From positions 62,001 to 126,000 of the forward strand of contig JAKOGH010000293.1 in NCBI GenBank assembly GCA_024811115.1: a stretch of 64,000 bases of DNA, in the 5' to 3' direction. Made by a program: the position numbers and the translations under genes. Shown piece by piece: positions 37,044 through 50,937 of this stretch (within the stretch, counting starts at the first letter, position 1; the number at the start of each line of letters is the position of its first letter). The notes under the pieces are model-generated. The model was not told the DNA's origin, did no database searches, and was given only the letters and a program-made list of their open reading frames with translations. The DNA is from Terana coerulea (taxonomy: Eukaryota; Basidiomycota; Agaricomycetes; Polyporales; Phanerochaetaceae).

Positions 37044-37797
37044 TCATATACGGACCTGATCAAGCGCAGCCGCATCGTCCTGGAGGTCACTTTGTGGTTC
37101 GTCTCGGCTAATTGTGCCCTGTTTCTGCTTGGCGAACTCAGTAGTCTTCCTCATACGAATGAATGGGCAGTGGACTCACCGATATCGATCCCTTGGCCGC
37201 TTTCTTTCCCTTCCCCGTACCTGCACCAGACGCGCCTGCGCCAGCGGCCCCAGGGAACGGCTCTTCTCGCGGCAGTATGTCGATGAGGAAGTCGAACTGG
37301 TCGGATTTGCTGACCGCCTTCGCAATGTCTGCGCGCGAGAGCGTGCGCCGTTTGTTCGAGTCTGCGATAATGAATGCCCGTGCGGTGATCTCTGCTATGA
37401 AGACTGCATGGCCGTCAGCGACATCCGCACACCTGAGCGAACGCGGCACGCACTTTCGCAAGCCTTGCAGAAGAGGATAGGTGCTAGCCAATCACAACAT
37501 CAGGCACGTACATCTCCCCTCCTGCCGTCTGAGAACGCACCGTCCGCGGCTATCATCTGCAGCCACCAATGAGCAGTCAACTCGGCGTGATTGGACGTTT
37601 GGTGGCGGGCCAATGGGACGCACCTTCACGTCGGGATCGCTCTTCATGACTTTCTTGATTCTCGCGAGCGGCAGCGGCGGGTGGCGGTAGTCTATGGTCT
37701 CCTGCTCTGCGGCGTCGATTTGGCGTTGCCAGAACGACCGCAGGAACTCGTGCAGGGGCTCGCCTGCCTGGACGTAGGGCTTCGGGTCTTTGGACAT
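37044..37797 (-). CDS. CCAAT-binding factor subunit NF-YC (Hap5/HapE)
   Basis: Histone-fold subunit of the heterotrimeric CCAAT-box factor. The ATG at 37797 ([10 protein letters not shown]) is followed by the diagnostic [18 protein letters not shown] and [17 protein letters not shown], then short exons encoding [18 protein letters not shown], then [19 protein letters not shown] and [14 protein letters not shown]. These are the family signature in order. Introns follow KSDPDVK, the APIL block and the ACE codon, all GTGCGT-type donors. The frame runs to a TGA at 37138, but a 44-bp intron (GTGAGT...TGAG) would splice to an alternative tail ([13 protein letters not shown]) ending at 37044; I prefer the latter weakly. 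Partial copies of this gene occur at about 2.1-2.3 kb and 34.2 kb. Confidence 0.88.
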
Positions 37798-38155
37798 TTT
37801 AGTGGATGGGACTTGTGCTCGTATGGACTAGTTCTGTGAGACGGCTCTGGTTGGCTGCTCGTACGGAATGAGGACCCGAATGGTCAAAGGTCGTGATTGG
37901 TTGGAGAGTGGCGATAAGGCGGGGAGTACGCTTACAAGCAGGAGTCACCTTTCGTTTGTGACCGCAATAAGCGCGTATAATAAGCACCGCTTACTCGCTT
38001 TACTGACTTGGTAAGTGATGCGATTATACCAGTAAGGAGATTGTAGTATCTCCCTGATTTGATAGCTGACTTCAATACAATGCAGATATCACTTGTTTAA
38101 ATTGGTAGGAAAGGGAGAGTATGAGCATGAGTGCTATACGTAACAAGGAACGTGA
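37798..38155. promoter_or_regulatory. NF-YC upstream region
   Basis: Upstream of the NF-YC start. The block 37850-38035 is shared in the same orientation with about 2245-2345. It contains two related cgcttat-containing motifs (taagcgcgtataataagcacc) but no clear TATA box in the minus orientation. Confidence 0.4.
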
Positions 38156-39970
38156 CTACCACCGACGGCCTTTCACTTCCCTCCTCTTCATGACCCACAG
38201 ATAGGTCTCGGTGGGCCACCCCACAGGAAGATGGGTAACATTGAGTGGTTCATCCTTCGTGTACTCGACGTTCCCGACAAAGCGCCTCACGTCGTCTAGC
38301 TCTGCCTCCAGCCGAGGCGAGTGAGCAACCAATTTCGTAGAGACTCGCAGCTTGCGGAGAGGGACCCCGCCCTCTGCGCGCTCCTCTGCGAAGAGAAACA
38401 GCCGGATAGACGAGATCAAGCTGTCGTCAGAGATGGATAGAGACGAGAGCGCAGGGCAAAGGAGGTCGTCCGAGGGCTTGTCCTTTCCAAGGGCTGTAAG
38501 GATAGGCCGCGAAGGTCGACGAGTGATGTTCAAAGTACGCAGCCGAGGCATCCCGCCAAAGATTGACCTCCACGTCTCGGTGGAGAGCTCGGGACCGCAC
38601 TCGACGCCAAGCGTAACTTCTTCGACGGCTTCAACGTTCACGGCGCCGAATACCGAGCACAGCATGCCTGCCGGGGTTGTCCCGGCGAAGTACGAGTAGA
38701 ACACAAGAACGCCGTCATGCACAGAGAAAAGCTGAGGGTAGTACCGCCTGGTAGGTCGGAAGGTGCAATGTATGGCCTTGAGCTTCTGCAGCGGAAGAAT
38801 CTGCGAGAGGTCCATTGGTAAGAGCATATCGATGGTTTCATCCCTGCGGAAGAGACATTCCGCCCAAATATGCACCGCGACATTCATAGGTATGACAAGG
38901 TGTGAGAGGAGCAGGGCGACCGACTGTGGTGTCGGCCAGTCGCCGATGTGCAGCGTGCGTAGTTTCGACAAGGAGATCTGTCGAGAGTCGTGGTCTTCGG
39001 CCCCAGAAGGTGTCGTTGGTCCGGCATCGACCAGAACAAGCTCCTCCAAACGCGGGCATGAACCGAGGAAATCAAGGAAGTCGGCCATGGACATCCGTCC
39101 TCGGGGATGTTGATCCAACAGGCATAGCTCAGTTAGATTGGGTCCGAAGGAATTGCCAGGCCAGCAGGTGAAGTTCGCCAGTGTGAGCCGCTCCAAGTTA
39201 GGCGTTTCACCGTCGAACAACATCGGCAAATCCTGCGGCTCGTCTTTGCCCAAGCTGAGCATGATAGACAAGGCCCTGAGACGCGGGGCCGGGTATTGCA
39301 GCGCCTCGAGAACTGCAGGGCCGTACCGGAACTGAGGCTGGATGTGCAGCTCGAGGAAGCGTTTGCTGTGACATGCAACCGACTGCATGAATCGTGCCCG
39401 TTCGAGGGACGGACTGAATCGAGAGCCATAGACTTCGTCACGCAGGTATACGTGCAGTTCAGATGCGGCAGAGCGGTCCAAGAAGGCTAAGGCGGCGAGT
39501 GCGGATTTGCTGTCGACGATCGACCAGAGGGAAGGGAACTCCAGTGCAGTCTCTCGCCAGTACTTGCAAACGTGCGTGACCACTATCCAAGCGTGCGGCC
39601 GCTCGCGTGTGGATAAGTCCGGAAGGGAAGAGGAGGGGATCTTGTCATCGAAGACAAGAATCTTGAAGATGTGCGCCAGGACTTCGCGAGGAAGGGTGTT
39701 GATAGGAGCAAATGCGTTGCGTATCAAGCATAGGGAGCCCAATGCAGCATGCAGCTTCCTCTCGAGACGTTCGAGCTAACGCACTACGGTCATTGAGGTA
39801 ATAGACAGACGGCGATGGAACTTACCTCATCTCTATCAAACTCTTCCCGAGTGCTACACAATGTCAGAGACCGTGATACTGACAGTTATGTGGACATACC
39901 ATCTCAAGTCACTGCCGACGGAAAGCTTGTCCAGCAAAGCTTCCGCTATCTTCAACGAGCCATTGTTCAT
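38156..39970 (-). CDS. F-box/LRR-like protein
   Basis: Three exons. ATG 39970 (MNNGSLKIAEALLDKLSVGS) splices (donor GTATGT about 39899, acceptor gtgtag) to a tiny exon encoding TREEFDRDE, then (GTAAGT...gttag) to the main exon with LERLERKLHAALGSL, a coiled-coil leader. The F-box NTLPREVLAHIFKIL follows, then the standard block ERPHAWIVVTHVCKYWRETA. Leucine-rich repeats come next (FGPNLTELCLLDQH, CPRLEELVLVDAG, MPRLRTLNITRRP). This leader plus F-box plus HVC..WR block is the classic Agaricomycete F-box gene form. The frame is intact to TAG at 38156. A role in SCF ligase targeting is inferred; the target is unknown. Confidence 0.85.
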
Positions 39971-40412
39971 AGTAGAAATGTAAAACGGTAGGGATTGAAT
40001 GACAGTTGTGACGTTAGTTGATTTTCATCTCTGGAGAGTTACTGTTTCGCGTAGGGCTGACATGGCGGCTTGCTGCCAGCCTGAGGCAGGTTGGCCGTCT
40101 TGGTCCAATCCCAAACACCAGTTGGTTTTGCGTGTCCAAACATGCGCATACCGTAGAGTCCCCGAGTGTATACCGTTTGGAGAGACTTTTTGATAGATGA
40201 AGCGAGTACACGAACATTGAAAGGATAAAAGTAAGAGTTGAGCAGAATATTGGCAAGTTAAAGGAGCGCAGGATATTCACTCACGCTGGCTAAGTATGCG
40301 TTACATGCATACTGCTTTAGGACTGTGACCGTCACACCAATTAGCGGTCACGCTGCCTTTGAAGTTGGTCTTTCACGCTTGTTCACCACTCCTCACCACG
40401 ACGACGGCCAAA
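39971..40412. promoter_or_regulatory. Divergent region between F-box gene and RVB1
   Basis: The genes on either side are transcribed away from each other. No TATA box or named motif is identified; a short leader (cgacgacggccaaa) precedes the RVB1 ATG. Confidence 0.4.
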
Positions 40413-42070
<1,658 letters not shown>

Positions 42071-42774
42071 ACGTTTTATGGCACAGTACCGTAAGTGATA
42101 GTGCGAATCGAACGTTCGGGTTACTAAAAGACATATTTTGCAGAAATCATGTAGAGTACGCCGTTTGGGAGGCTCAAAATAATGGAACCTTTTCCATATG
42201 TTCTCAGGCCTCTGATACAGGCCATTGCGTTCTGTTGACTGCCAGGTCCAAAATGCTGTCGATGCTTCATATTATCTGCTATCAATGTGCCTTCTTGAGT
42301 ACATGTTTTCCCCTCTTTGTTACAGTGCTGTAGCATCATGGAAAAGCGCTCGCCGCGGTGAGTCTTGCTATGATGTCAAGCAAAAGGCGTCGCCTTGTAG
42401 CGGTGCGAGTAAGGCTGCCTAAGCATCAAATTCCAAGTATGTGCTCGCATATATGCATGGAATTCTTCGGCTTATACTTACACGGCAGCAGCAGAATCTT
42501 TCATGAAAGAAACTATGCGTCGCATTGCGATGTAAGCTCGGGGGAGCGTTCCCGAGATTCCCACTCATGCATTTTCCGGGATTATCGACCAAGGTCCGAT
42601 GTCCACCATCGGCGCGGGCCCTTTTCCGAGATAATGAACATGACCACTCTTCTTGCGTTGCTGCTTAATGTCTCAGATCTAGTAGGCGTTGAAGCCGGCA
42701 CCGCAGGTAGCGGGACAAGCCAAGTCTACTTGAGAGGCGTCGCAAGGACGGCTCTTTCCTAAACCGCCTTCCCT
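42071..42774. other. Intergenic, no confident gene
   Basis: A short hydrophobic ATG frame at 42649 (MTTLLALLLNVSDLVGVEAG) reads like a signal-peptide start and may be the former beginning of the aspartic protease copy that follows. Confidence 0.3.
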
Positions 42775-42980
42775 CTGCCTCTCCGGATGGCCGGCGTTCT
42801 CATTCGAGAGGCAGGAGCTTGAGTGTCGATGAAGCGATGCTGGGAGTGGCCATTGACGCTGTCAATAATCATAATCTCATAGTAAGTCTCTTATTATTCA
42901 CAACGCGCATATCTGACTGACACATATGTTCAGTATACTGTAAACATCACACTTGGCGGTCAAGGCAGGTCAAATGGTAT
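42775..42980 (+). pseudogene. Aspartic protease 5' fragment
   Basis: Degenerate copy of the 5' part of the full-length A1 protease gene at 44149. Shared blocks are ggatggccgg at the start, gagcttgagtgtcgatgaagc (gene: gagcttgagtgcggatgaagc), an intron beginning GTAAGTC, and the exon reading YTVNITLGGQG (gene: YSVTITLGGQ). About 130 bp of the leader are missing and the catalytic-Asp exon is not found downstream, so it cannot encode an enzyme. Confidence 0.65.
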
Positions 42981-44148
42981 CGGTGCTTACATACAGTCTT
43001 CGATTGATTCACGTTATTTTTGCGTAGGAGAAATATTTAGGCTCATACTAGTTTAGCTTGTCTCATGCGGTGAGTTAGTGTTTTTGTCTTCATTGTCACA
43101 TACATGTTACTGCGTCCCAGAGAGACCACCTCGAAATCACCTGCAGTGTGATCTGGGAGACGCCCGAGGCTTTGTGGCGGCCACGCTCTCGGCAAGTCCC
43201 GTACTACTTTTGAGCTTGACGACCACCAGCTCCATTTTCTCAGTCCCACTTCCTCGTCGCTTGCTGCACGATCAGGAAACTTAGGTCTGATGTTTGAAGT
43301 GTTGCAATGAACGATAAACGCTTCAAGACATCACGCCGAGTGCCACATGTCAGACTCGTTGGCTTAGTTGGAAGTGTCTACGCTGAAGGTGAGTCATCAC
43401 GTTTACGGAATCTCTTGGGTATGCATGGCACAACTAACCTATTTTTCTCTCATAATCGCGGACATTAGTGACATCTTAACACTGGAATACAATCAGCAAT
43501 GGTGCCGTATCAATGTGCTGACCAACAGAAGTCAACGGTCTCAGTTATTGGCTCGCAACATCGCACCGACAGCCATGGCGCTATTTCCAAAGATACGTAT
43601 TTTGTCCCAATTCCGCAAAATCAGAGATTGTTTATTCCTCTCGCTTGATCAGCATCATCGTGATAACCGGTGGAAGCCCCTCGGCCGCTTATACATCGGA
43701 CTTGGATGCTATGCACAAGCTTACCAGCTACTGCTTCGAAGGTCCTCTGCAGATTAACTGAAGCCATCGAGGACGTCATGCAAAGCCACGGGCTGCGGGC
43801 TCAATGCAATAGCCAACAGTTTTACTACAACGTGTGGCCAAGGTTCCGGCGTCGTGCCCACCATCAGCCTAATGATTGGTACGTCCTGCATATCATTTCG
43901 GGGCTGCAACCAAGCTCAAACAGCATGCAACATACGCTCCCGCCTGTGGTAACGGGTTGATCACGATACCCGTCTATCAATGCCGTTCCGCTTCTGAGGC
44001 GATGGCTGTTATAACTCTTCCCGCGTCGTTGTCAATGTCTTAGATCGTGTTAGCGATGAACCCGCAGTCGCGGGACGCACCAGATACGACTTAAAGGTGT
44101 TGGGGTGGACCAGATTTTTCCTGCACTCTCTTGTGCTCTGCTTTTCCG
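42981..44148. other. Debris between protease copies
   Basis: No complete gene. A stretch at about 43642-43755 reads SIIVITGGSPSAAYTSDLDA and continues to a stop, resembling an exon of unknown origin. The block 43160-43250 is similar to 46235-46330 downstream of the protease gene, a further sign of local duplication. Confidence 0.4.
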
Positions 44149-46069
44149 ATGGCCGGAAGGCCCTTTCTCCTTTCACTTCTCCTGCACTCTTACCTTTTCT
44201 CCCTGCTTTCTTTCACAAATGGTCTAACTTCCCGAGCTGGATCTACATCCGGGCTCACCATCCACTCTCATGTGGGCAGCGGGAGCTTGAGTGCGGATGA
44301 AGCACAGCTGGGACTGACTGTTGACGACTTCAGAAACCAGAACATCATAGTAAGTCCTGTTCTTCGCAATGCAGTTTTCCTGAGCTGAAACGTGCGCCCA
44401 GTACTCCGTTACCATTACGCTTGGTGGTCAAGGTAGGCGATACAAATTTCGGGTTGTGTTGCGTACTAATCCACCCCGTAGATTTTGTCGTGCAGTTGGA
44501 CAGTGGCTCTAGCGATCTATGGATCAATACTAACAAGTCGTTGAATGTGAAGGCCGACTCCGGTATTGCGGTGAATCTCACGTATGGCGGCGGCTTCGCA
44601 TCCGGGCCGATCCAGTTCGCGGATTTCAAGCTGGGCGAATACGAAGTGCCTTCGCAAGGTGATGTCCAATGCAACTTGCTATATAGGGCCGCTGATACAA
44701 AGTCTCACACAATAATATAGCGTTTGTCAATGCCAACGAGGCGAGTGCAGCCTCTTACTATAGAAGCTGAATTCTTTATCGTTTTCTTAGACCAAGATCC
44801 AGGGATTTCCCCCAGGCTTCGAGGGCATCTTGGGCATAGCATTTGACTCAGGAATCGACTTCGCGATCCAACGCGCCTTTGGAAAGTCCTCAACCCTAGG
44901 GCGCCACCCCGTGTCGAACATCCTTGTGCAAAATTCTTCCTTGCAGCCTTTCTTTGACGTATCGATCGGGAGAGCCGGCGGCCTTGAAGAGGTTGCCGAG
45001 GGCGCTCTCATCATTGGAGCACACGCCCACGAGTTCGCGGCAGTCGAGATAGCACCCATGTTTCCTCAGGCTATCAACGGGCGCTGGTCGACGGCCATCG
45101 AAGGTTTATCGGTTAATGACCAGAACTATTCGTTCACAACCACGGCCCAAGCTAACGGAGTACCGGCTGGACAGCTGGCGGGCCTTTTGACACCGGAACA
45201 ACTCTTCCCCAGGTGCCGCCCGACGTAGCGGATTTCATATACTCGAGCATTCCTGGATCCGTGAAGCAGGGCAACAGTTGGTTCGTGCCTTGTCAGAGTG
45301 GCGCGAACTTGACTTGGTTCATCGGGTGAGTCCAAACGATGGTTGACACTCCCACAAGCAACTAATGGTGCCGACATCTGTCGTAGAGGGCAAGCATTCC
45401 CAATACACCCGTTGGATTTGGTACGGGTGCAGAATCGTACATTCGCCTTGACGTCGAGTGTAGATATCACGACAACGGTATGCATTGGTGCCTACCAAGG
45501 AAGCCCAGGTCTGCCCGGCACCGGGCTTGATATAGTCATGGGCGACAACTTCCTGAGGAATGTATACATTTCGTAAGTTTTTCTGTCATCTCATGCTCGC
45601 TGACATCACTCACATGGGAGAAAGGTTTAACTACGGCCGTGATGTCGATCGCAACCAGAATGGCACCGGCAGTTTCATGCAGATGCTCCCCACCATCTCC
45701 CCAATCTCTGCCTGGGACGACTTCCAGCGCTCTCGAATGGAGACTTTGGCCCAGTCGCCCTTTGTGGTTGACCCTCTCGTGCTGCAACAGCTTGGGCGCG
45801 TTGCTTCCGGCTCCTCCAGCCCTTCATCTTCCCCGCACCAGACAGGTACCGGCGCCGTCGCAAACCTCGAGGCCGCGTCCCCGAGCTATAGTGACGACTT
45901 GCTCCGCCTCTTGGACAAGTATGGGCCGGTTGTCATTGGGCTCCTTGCCGGCAATGTGCTGGTAACGTTGATACTATGCATTGTCTCCCTGGCAAGCTGT
46001 ACAGGAAGGCGCAGCAGGGCAGGGCGAGCGACTTACGCACCTGTGCCAGTGGGCGTAAAGGAGTTCTAG
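44149..46069 (+). CDS. Membrane-anchored A1 aspartic protease, one frame break
   Basis: Pepsin-family protease with a signal peptide (MAGRPFLLSLLLHSYLFSLL), first catalytic motif VVQLDSGSSDLW (about 44490-44525), flap-region GGGFASGPIQF, a long second lobe, a Ser/Thr-rich stalk (ASGSSSPSSSPHQTGTG) and a C-terminal transmembrane helix (GPVVIGLLAGNVLVTLILCI) with a short basic tail. Such proteins sit at the cell surface. The second catalytic motif DTGTTLPQ is split by a frame change at 45189: one G is missing from TTTTGGAC, so the Asp codon itself is hit. Before it the frame reads GQLAGLL; after it VPPDVADFIYSSIPGSV follows in the next frame. Introns are otherwise regular GT-AG. Either this is a consensus error or the enzyme is recently inactivated. 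Stop at 46067-46069. Confidence 0.8.
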
Positions 46070-48960
46070 AGTTTCATGGAGTGGGGTGGATGTTTTGATG
46101 ATGTTGATTCAGTAATGCTCCCTCAAATTGGTTAATATTTGCGCTCGTATCAGCTTTATATTATATCTTAGTCGCATATTCCGGCGGACTGGGCTGTAGT
46201 TCACCGATAACTACGTGCCGGGTCAGAGCGCCCGCGGCTTTGCGGTTGCTTTGTGGCGCCACCCTCTCGGCAACGGCCGCGCGGCTTTGTGAAGCTGACG
46301 ACCATCACCCATTCTCTCACTTCCACTTCTCCATTGCAGGCAATACTGTAATATCGACGTTTCACAGTGTTGGCACGGAACTGTATGAAGACATATACAC
46401 AAAACAGTACGTAGCAGGATGCTTGTGCCGGTTAGCACCATGCACACACAGGAGGTGAGTCACCAGAGGCCGAAGCTCGCTGTGTATGCGCGGTCAAGCT
46501 CGTCACCGTCACTCCTGATCAGATGTTTCAAGTCGTATGTTTGAGGATCCGTTATAATTTCCGAAGCCACTCGAGGTCTAAGACGCTTGTCACCATTTCT
46601 CGGGCTGTCGCACCGACCACTGCTCGTCTCCTATGGCCACGATGTACTCGTGCGCAGGCTTGCGCAGGTGCTCAGCACTCGTGGCTCCCATGAGCGGTGC
46701 GCTTTCTGGCCGGCTTGGAATAGCTGCGGCGCCCGGTGAGAACCCCTTCGGTCAACCATTCATCGGCCCGGGGTCCTAAGCATGAATTGACTCATTGACT
46801 CGCAGGCTCTCAAGCTCTTACCCCGCATTCTCGACGCTTCCTTTGCTGCTTCTACAACTTTTATTTCTTCCAGAAGCACCGATCCTCTGGAGTACTGCGA
46901 TAAGGATCGACATGCCGCACAGCTCAGTTACCTCACCGGGGAACTTGGCCCTCATCGGGATGCGGCGCGGGCGAGAGATAGCGCGCTCAGCTGACAGTAT
47001 CCATGAGCGCCGCGATTATTGGGCACGGATCTGTGGAAGGACACGAGCCAGCGAGATATGTCTGTTGGGCTCGAGGGCGGCGCACTAACTACGAATAAAT
47101 CTCAGCAGGTCACATTACACCATCATTCAATCTACACGGCCTCGCACAAGCTGCGAACCCTCAAATATTCTGCTCAATTGCTCGAGGATGCATCAAGGCC
47201 CCCAAAACAATACAAGTAGCAACTGACCAATGTCAGATTTGTATGTGCCGTTAATTCTGTCCCCCTGACCTGAGAGTTTGTCTCATATCCCCCAGTTCGA
47301 CGACCACATCGGCGTATGACCAGGAACACTACCAATTCGATGTCGCAAGAGAACGCATGCAAAGCCGCCGATTCGAAGCCGCATTCAGAGTGCGTCCCGC
47401 CGGATCAACTGCCGACTTCGCTCCCCAACCCTATCTTTCCCACTCTGCTCACATGCCCTGCCCGTGTCAGAGCGTGTATGCCCGAGAGCAAGCGCCGCTT
47501 CTTCTACTCGCTGGACCGCCATGTGCTTGTGTGAGCGCACGAGCACTGAGCACTGAGCGCTGAATGGTGCACGATGCGCCAGGGTCTTCACGCAAGGTAC
47601 GGTTCCCTTGTTTCACGAGAGGGTTGATGCCCGCCGGAGGTGCGAGGATGGCGCATTGTCCTGATGTAGTGTTCCACGTTCATTGTGCGCGGTGGGCGCA
47701 TGACCCAGCTCTCGTCCGGATGCTGCCTAGCGTCCGCCAGACCAGGCTTCCACCGCACCCCTCGCCGTTCCTCGCCTCTGAAACCTTCGTCCGCAAGCAG
47801 GGACCCGTGACTTCGGCAACACCTGTGCCGTCATTCCACGCGCGCGTGTGGCCAATCCGGGCAATGGACGGTGCGTCCCCCGCAATTTTCATGTGCGCTG
47901 CGTGTTGGCGGCGGCGGTCTTCGTTGCGCAGGGCTCTGGCTCGCAATGGCCTACTTCGAGTTTTCCATTAATAACATTGCAAGATATTGACTTCGCGTTA
48001 TGATTGAGTCCAGACGGACCGACACATCGCTGGGAGGACATCATTCTGCTCGTACGATAACGGTCATCGTGCCTGAACACAAGTCTTGCCGCTGTATCCA
48101 CCGCCTCGGCGGAAATGGCTGTACATCGCTCACGTGTCACAAGTGGGTTGCCAGCTCACACCAAGTACGGACATGGCTTCGAAGGGTTCTATACATCGGG
48201 TCTCATGACCGCAGGCCCACTTCGCCTTTTCTCGCCCTCTTGAGCTTATCTCGTCGGGTACGTAACTCTCCCTGTCTATGCATCGTACTTCCAAGAACGA
48301 TCTCAATTGAATACCGCAGCCGCGTCTTGTGCGTATGGGTTACTTTGCACTATATCGGAAACCTGTCCCAAAGCCGGTGCCTGCGCTCTCGATATGGTTG
48401 CGATCACCCGCCTGACTCTTTCAGGATCTTCGTCCGTTTCGCAGGCATTCAAGATTGTGCGAGGGCGCCGCTCCGACGCTGACCCTTGAATTCTAGTGTG
48501 TGTATATCGCCACATGCCACTCACATGCACCAATATATAGACGGGCTAGTGCATCTCTATCCAATGCCCCGAGTTCACTGCGTTTGCATACCGTTGCGCA
48601 ATCCTGCACGATCGATTTCTTTCTTGAAGAGGCCCTAGAAGGTGTACATGCCAGATGTCGCAGGTAAACGTACGCTTCTCTGCGGACATGTAGCATGCAC
48701 GCCTTCCACACCCTCGATTATGGGAACTTAACGGGAGGGACCACGTCGCATTTCTCGCTGCCGCTACCTACACCATGCCGCTTTTCTGCAGGTCAAATTA
48801 TCCGGCGGCACGCGCTGCACCGCGTGACGTCCGCACCCCAAGGCCAGACCCCTCTGGATCAATCCTCGAGCTAATCTGGCACGGCACGTAAATCTCTTCT
48901 TTGGTTCTTTCGCACTCTCATACTGCGCTGTATAGCATGTCGTTGAATGGCATCGGGGAC
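46070..48960. other. Gene-poor region with exon-like remnants
   Basis: At 46235-46330 is a block related to 43160-43250. At about 46640-46740 (RLAQVLSTRGSHERCAFWPA), followed by GTGAGA, and from 46806 after cgcag (ALKLLPRILDASFAASTTFI, then SRSTDPLEYCDKDRHAAQLS) there are two segments that behave like neighbouring exons, but I do not recognise the family and the frame stops near 46990. The rest shows no coding signal I trust. Confidence 0.35.
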
Positions 48961-50884
48961 GCTGGGTGTGTTAGGCCTTTACAGGCGAATCGAGCTGTTC
49001 TGAGTGTTCTCTGTCTCGATACAGACAGGATTCTCGCCGTGCTGTACACAACTGCGTGCCAAGGTGAGTACCCACATTAATCTGTGTGTCCATTCAGCTG
49101 AGCGTACTATTCATGTACCAGTGCATTAGCTGAAACGTTGACATCTGGGCGTATCTCCGTATACCTTCGAAGTTCGGACCTCGAAGCTCAAAACCAGACA
49201 CTCTGCCGCTGCCAGCCTAGTGATGCCAGATGTCTTAGCTACCGTGCATTTCTTAGATACATGCACCCAGAGCCTGCGGATGCTTATCGTACCGCTAGTC
49301 GCAGCCCACTTCCGTGTCTTAGCCTGCATTCTTCGCCCCGCACGAGCTAGCACAGTGCTTGTCCCGACGTCGTCGGAGACGGCGTGATGCGCTGATGGCA
49401 CGGCACGTCGACTGGTCCTCGACGCACGGTCGCTGTACCTGTGGCTGCGGATGGGAGATGGTCAGGATTGGCTAGTGCCAATCCCAGTGATGCCCAAGGA
49501 TGCCGGCGACGCAAGACTTTGTTCGTAGGAACCACGACAAGATGTGATTTGCATTGATCTGTGACATACTGAGGTTATGAAGACGTCCAGCTTGGTTCAG
49601 GAAAATATAAACGCACCGAGTTACAAATATGGCCAATTTAGTGCTAATGTACATGCATGCAGCTGTTTGACTGCAAATATTACACCTGGACCGCGCAGGA
49701 GACTCGGACGACTTCGGCAACGAGAGTTTTCATTAATGACGACCTTGGGCATGATATTTTATGTCACCCTAAATGATTCATTGAAAGTGACATACCAGGG
49801 TGACGCCGCCCTCGTCGCATCAAAGTCTCTCAAGCAGCGGGTGACAGTCGGCATGAAGGTGGCGGCGGCGGCGGCGTACTGTACATAAGCGCTGAATTAC
49901 AGACGTTCGCGGGAGGCGGCCAGACGCGCTTTGATCGCGACCACCACCACTACCTCATCCATGACCGCACCAGTCAACATGCCTGCGCCCAGATATCACC
50001 GCCCCGACGCCCACCGGCCCCGACACGACTGCGATGCTGATGCCACGCCCGCGCCCGATACATATATGCATCGCCGCCGGCTGACGTGGCGCAACGGCGA
50101 ATCCGACTGTGGACGCGACAAGAACGAGATCGATCAAGTGAAGACGGACGGAGAGGGCGAGACGCGACGGGACCGGTGACTCACTGATGGAGGGTCCTCG
50201 TATGGCTGCGCCTGGCCCGACGCGCCCCGGGGCGGGAGGATCGACGCTATCGACGCCGCCGAAGCAGAGGAGGAGCAGGCAAGATGGCTCGAGCGGGCAA
50301 GCACATAGACGAATAGACGCATCGGGTCGCCGCGCCGAGGGTCCTGCACAGGTGCCGCGGCGCGGCGCACAGGCGGCCAGCTTTGGGGCGTTCGCGCCCG
50401 CTGCTATCGTGCCATCGCGCCAGGCTGCGAACGCGCCAACTGACCAAGACGAAACACAGCGTGGGCGGCGCGGGGCGCGACGATGACGGGGCGTGGCGTG
50501 GAGGTCTTTCCCGACCAGGAGTGCTCCCGCGGCGAGGAGAGACAGTGGTGCGCGGTGGGAGGACGCAGAGTGGGCGCACGCGCGACGCGTGGGAGCCCCG
50601 TGGGGCAGCGAGCTTCTCGCCGCTTCTGCGCGCCATCAGCAGGCAAGGTTCGTTCCCGCGCGTCCATTGATTCATTTTGGGCGTGATCGCGCTAGTGGGA
50701 ACCGATACGGCCAGCCAGGGGACGGCGCACGTCGCGGACCCAGCCAGTCGGCGCGGCGGCCAGGACAGGTGCCGGCGACTGGGCGACCCGGCCGCAACCT
50801 AGCCATTTATCAGTGCGTCCCCTATAAGAGGACCTGTCCCTCCCCGTCTGTCCATCCCGCCCCGCCCGCAGCCGCCTGCACATC
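48961..50884. other. No confident gene; strongly GC-rich right half
   Basis: From about 49850 the base composition becomes very GC-rich and several overlapping long frames appear on both strands (50187-51005), which is expected by chance at high GC. A short GGC run lies at 49861-49876. No domain is recognisable. Confidence 0.4.
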
Positions 50885-50890
50885 TATAAA
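50885..50890 (+). promoter_or_regulatory. TATA box of DUF6593-like gene
   Basis: TATAAA, 53 bp upstream of the ATG at 50938. Confidence 0.55.
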
Positions 50891-50937
50891 GTCTCTCTGC
50901 CGGCGCCGCGCTGGCCACTACTACACTCTTGCCTACG

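Noticed and set aside
47564..47971. 135-codon frame with many Cys/His/Arg
   Set aside because: No motif spacing of a zinc finger, GC-rich context and no supporting neighbours.
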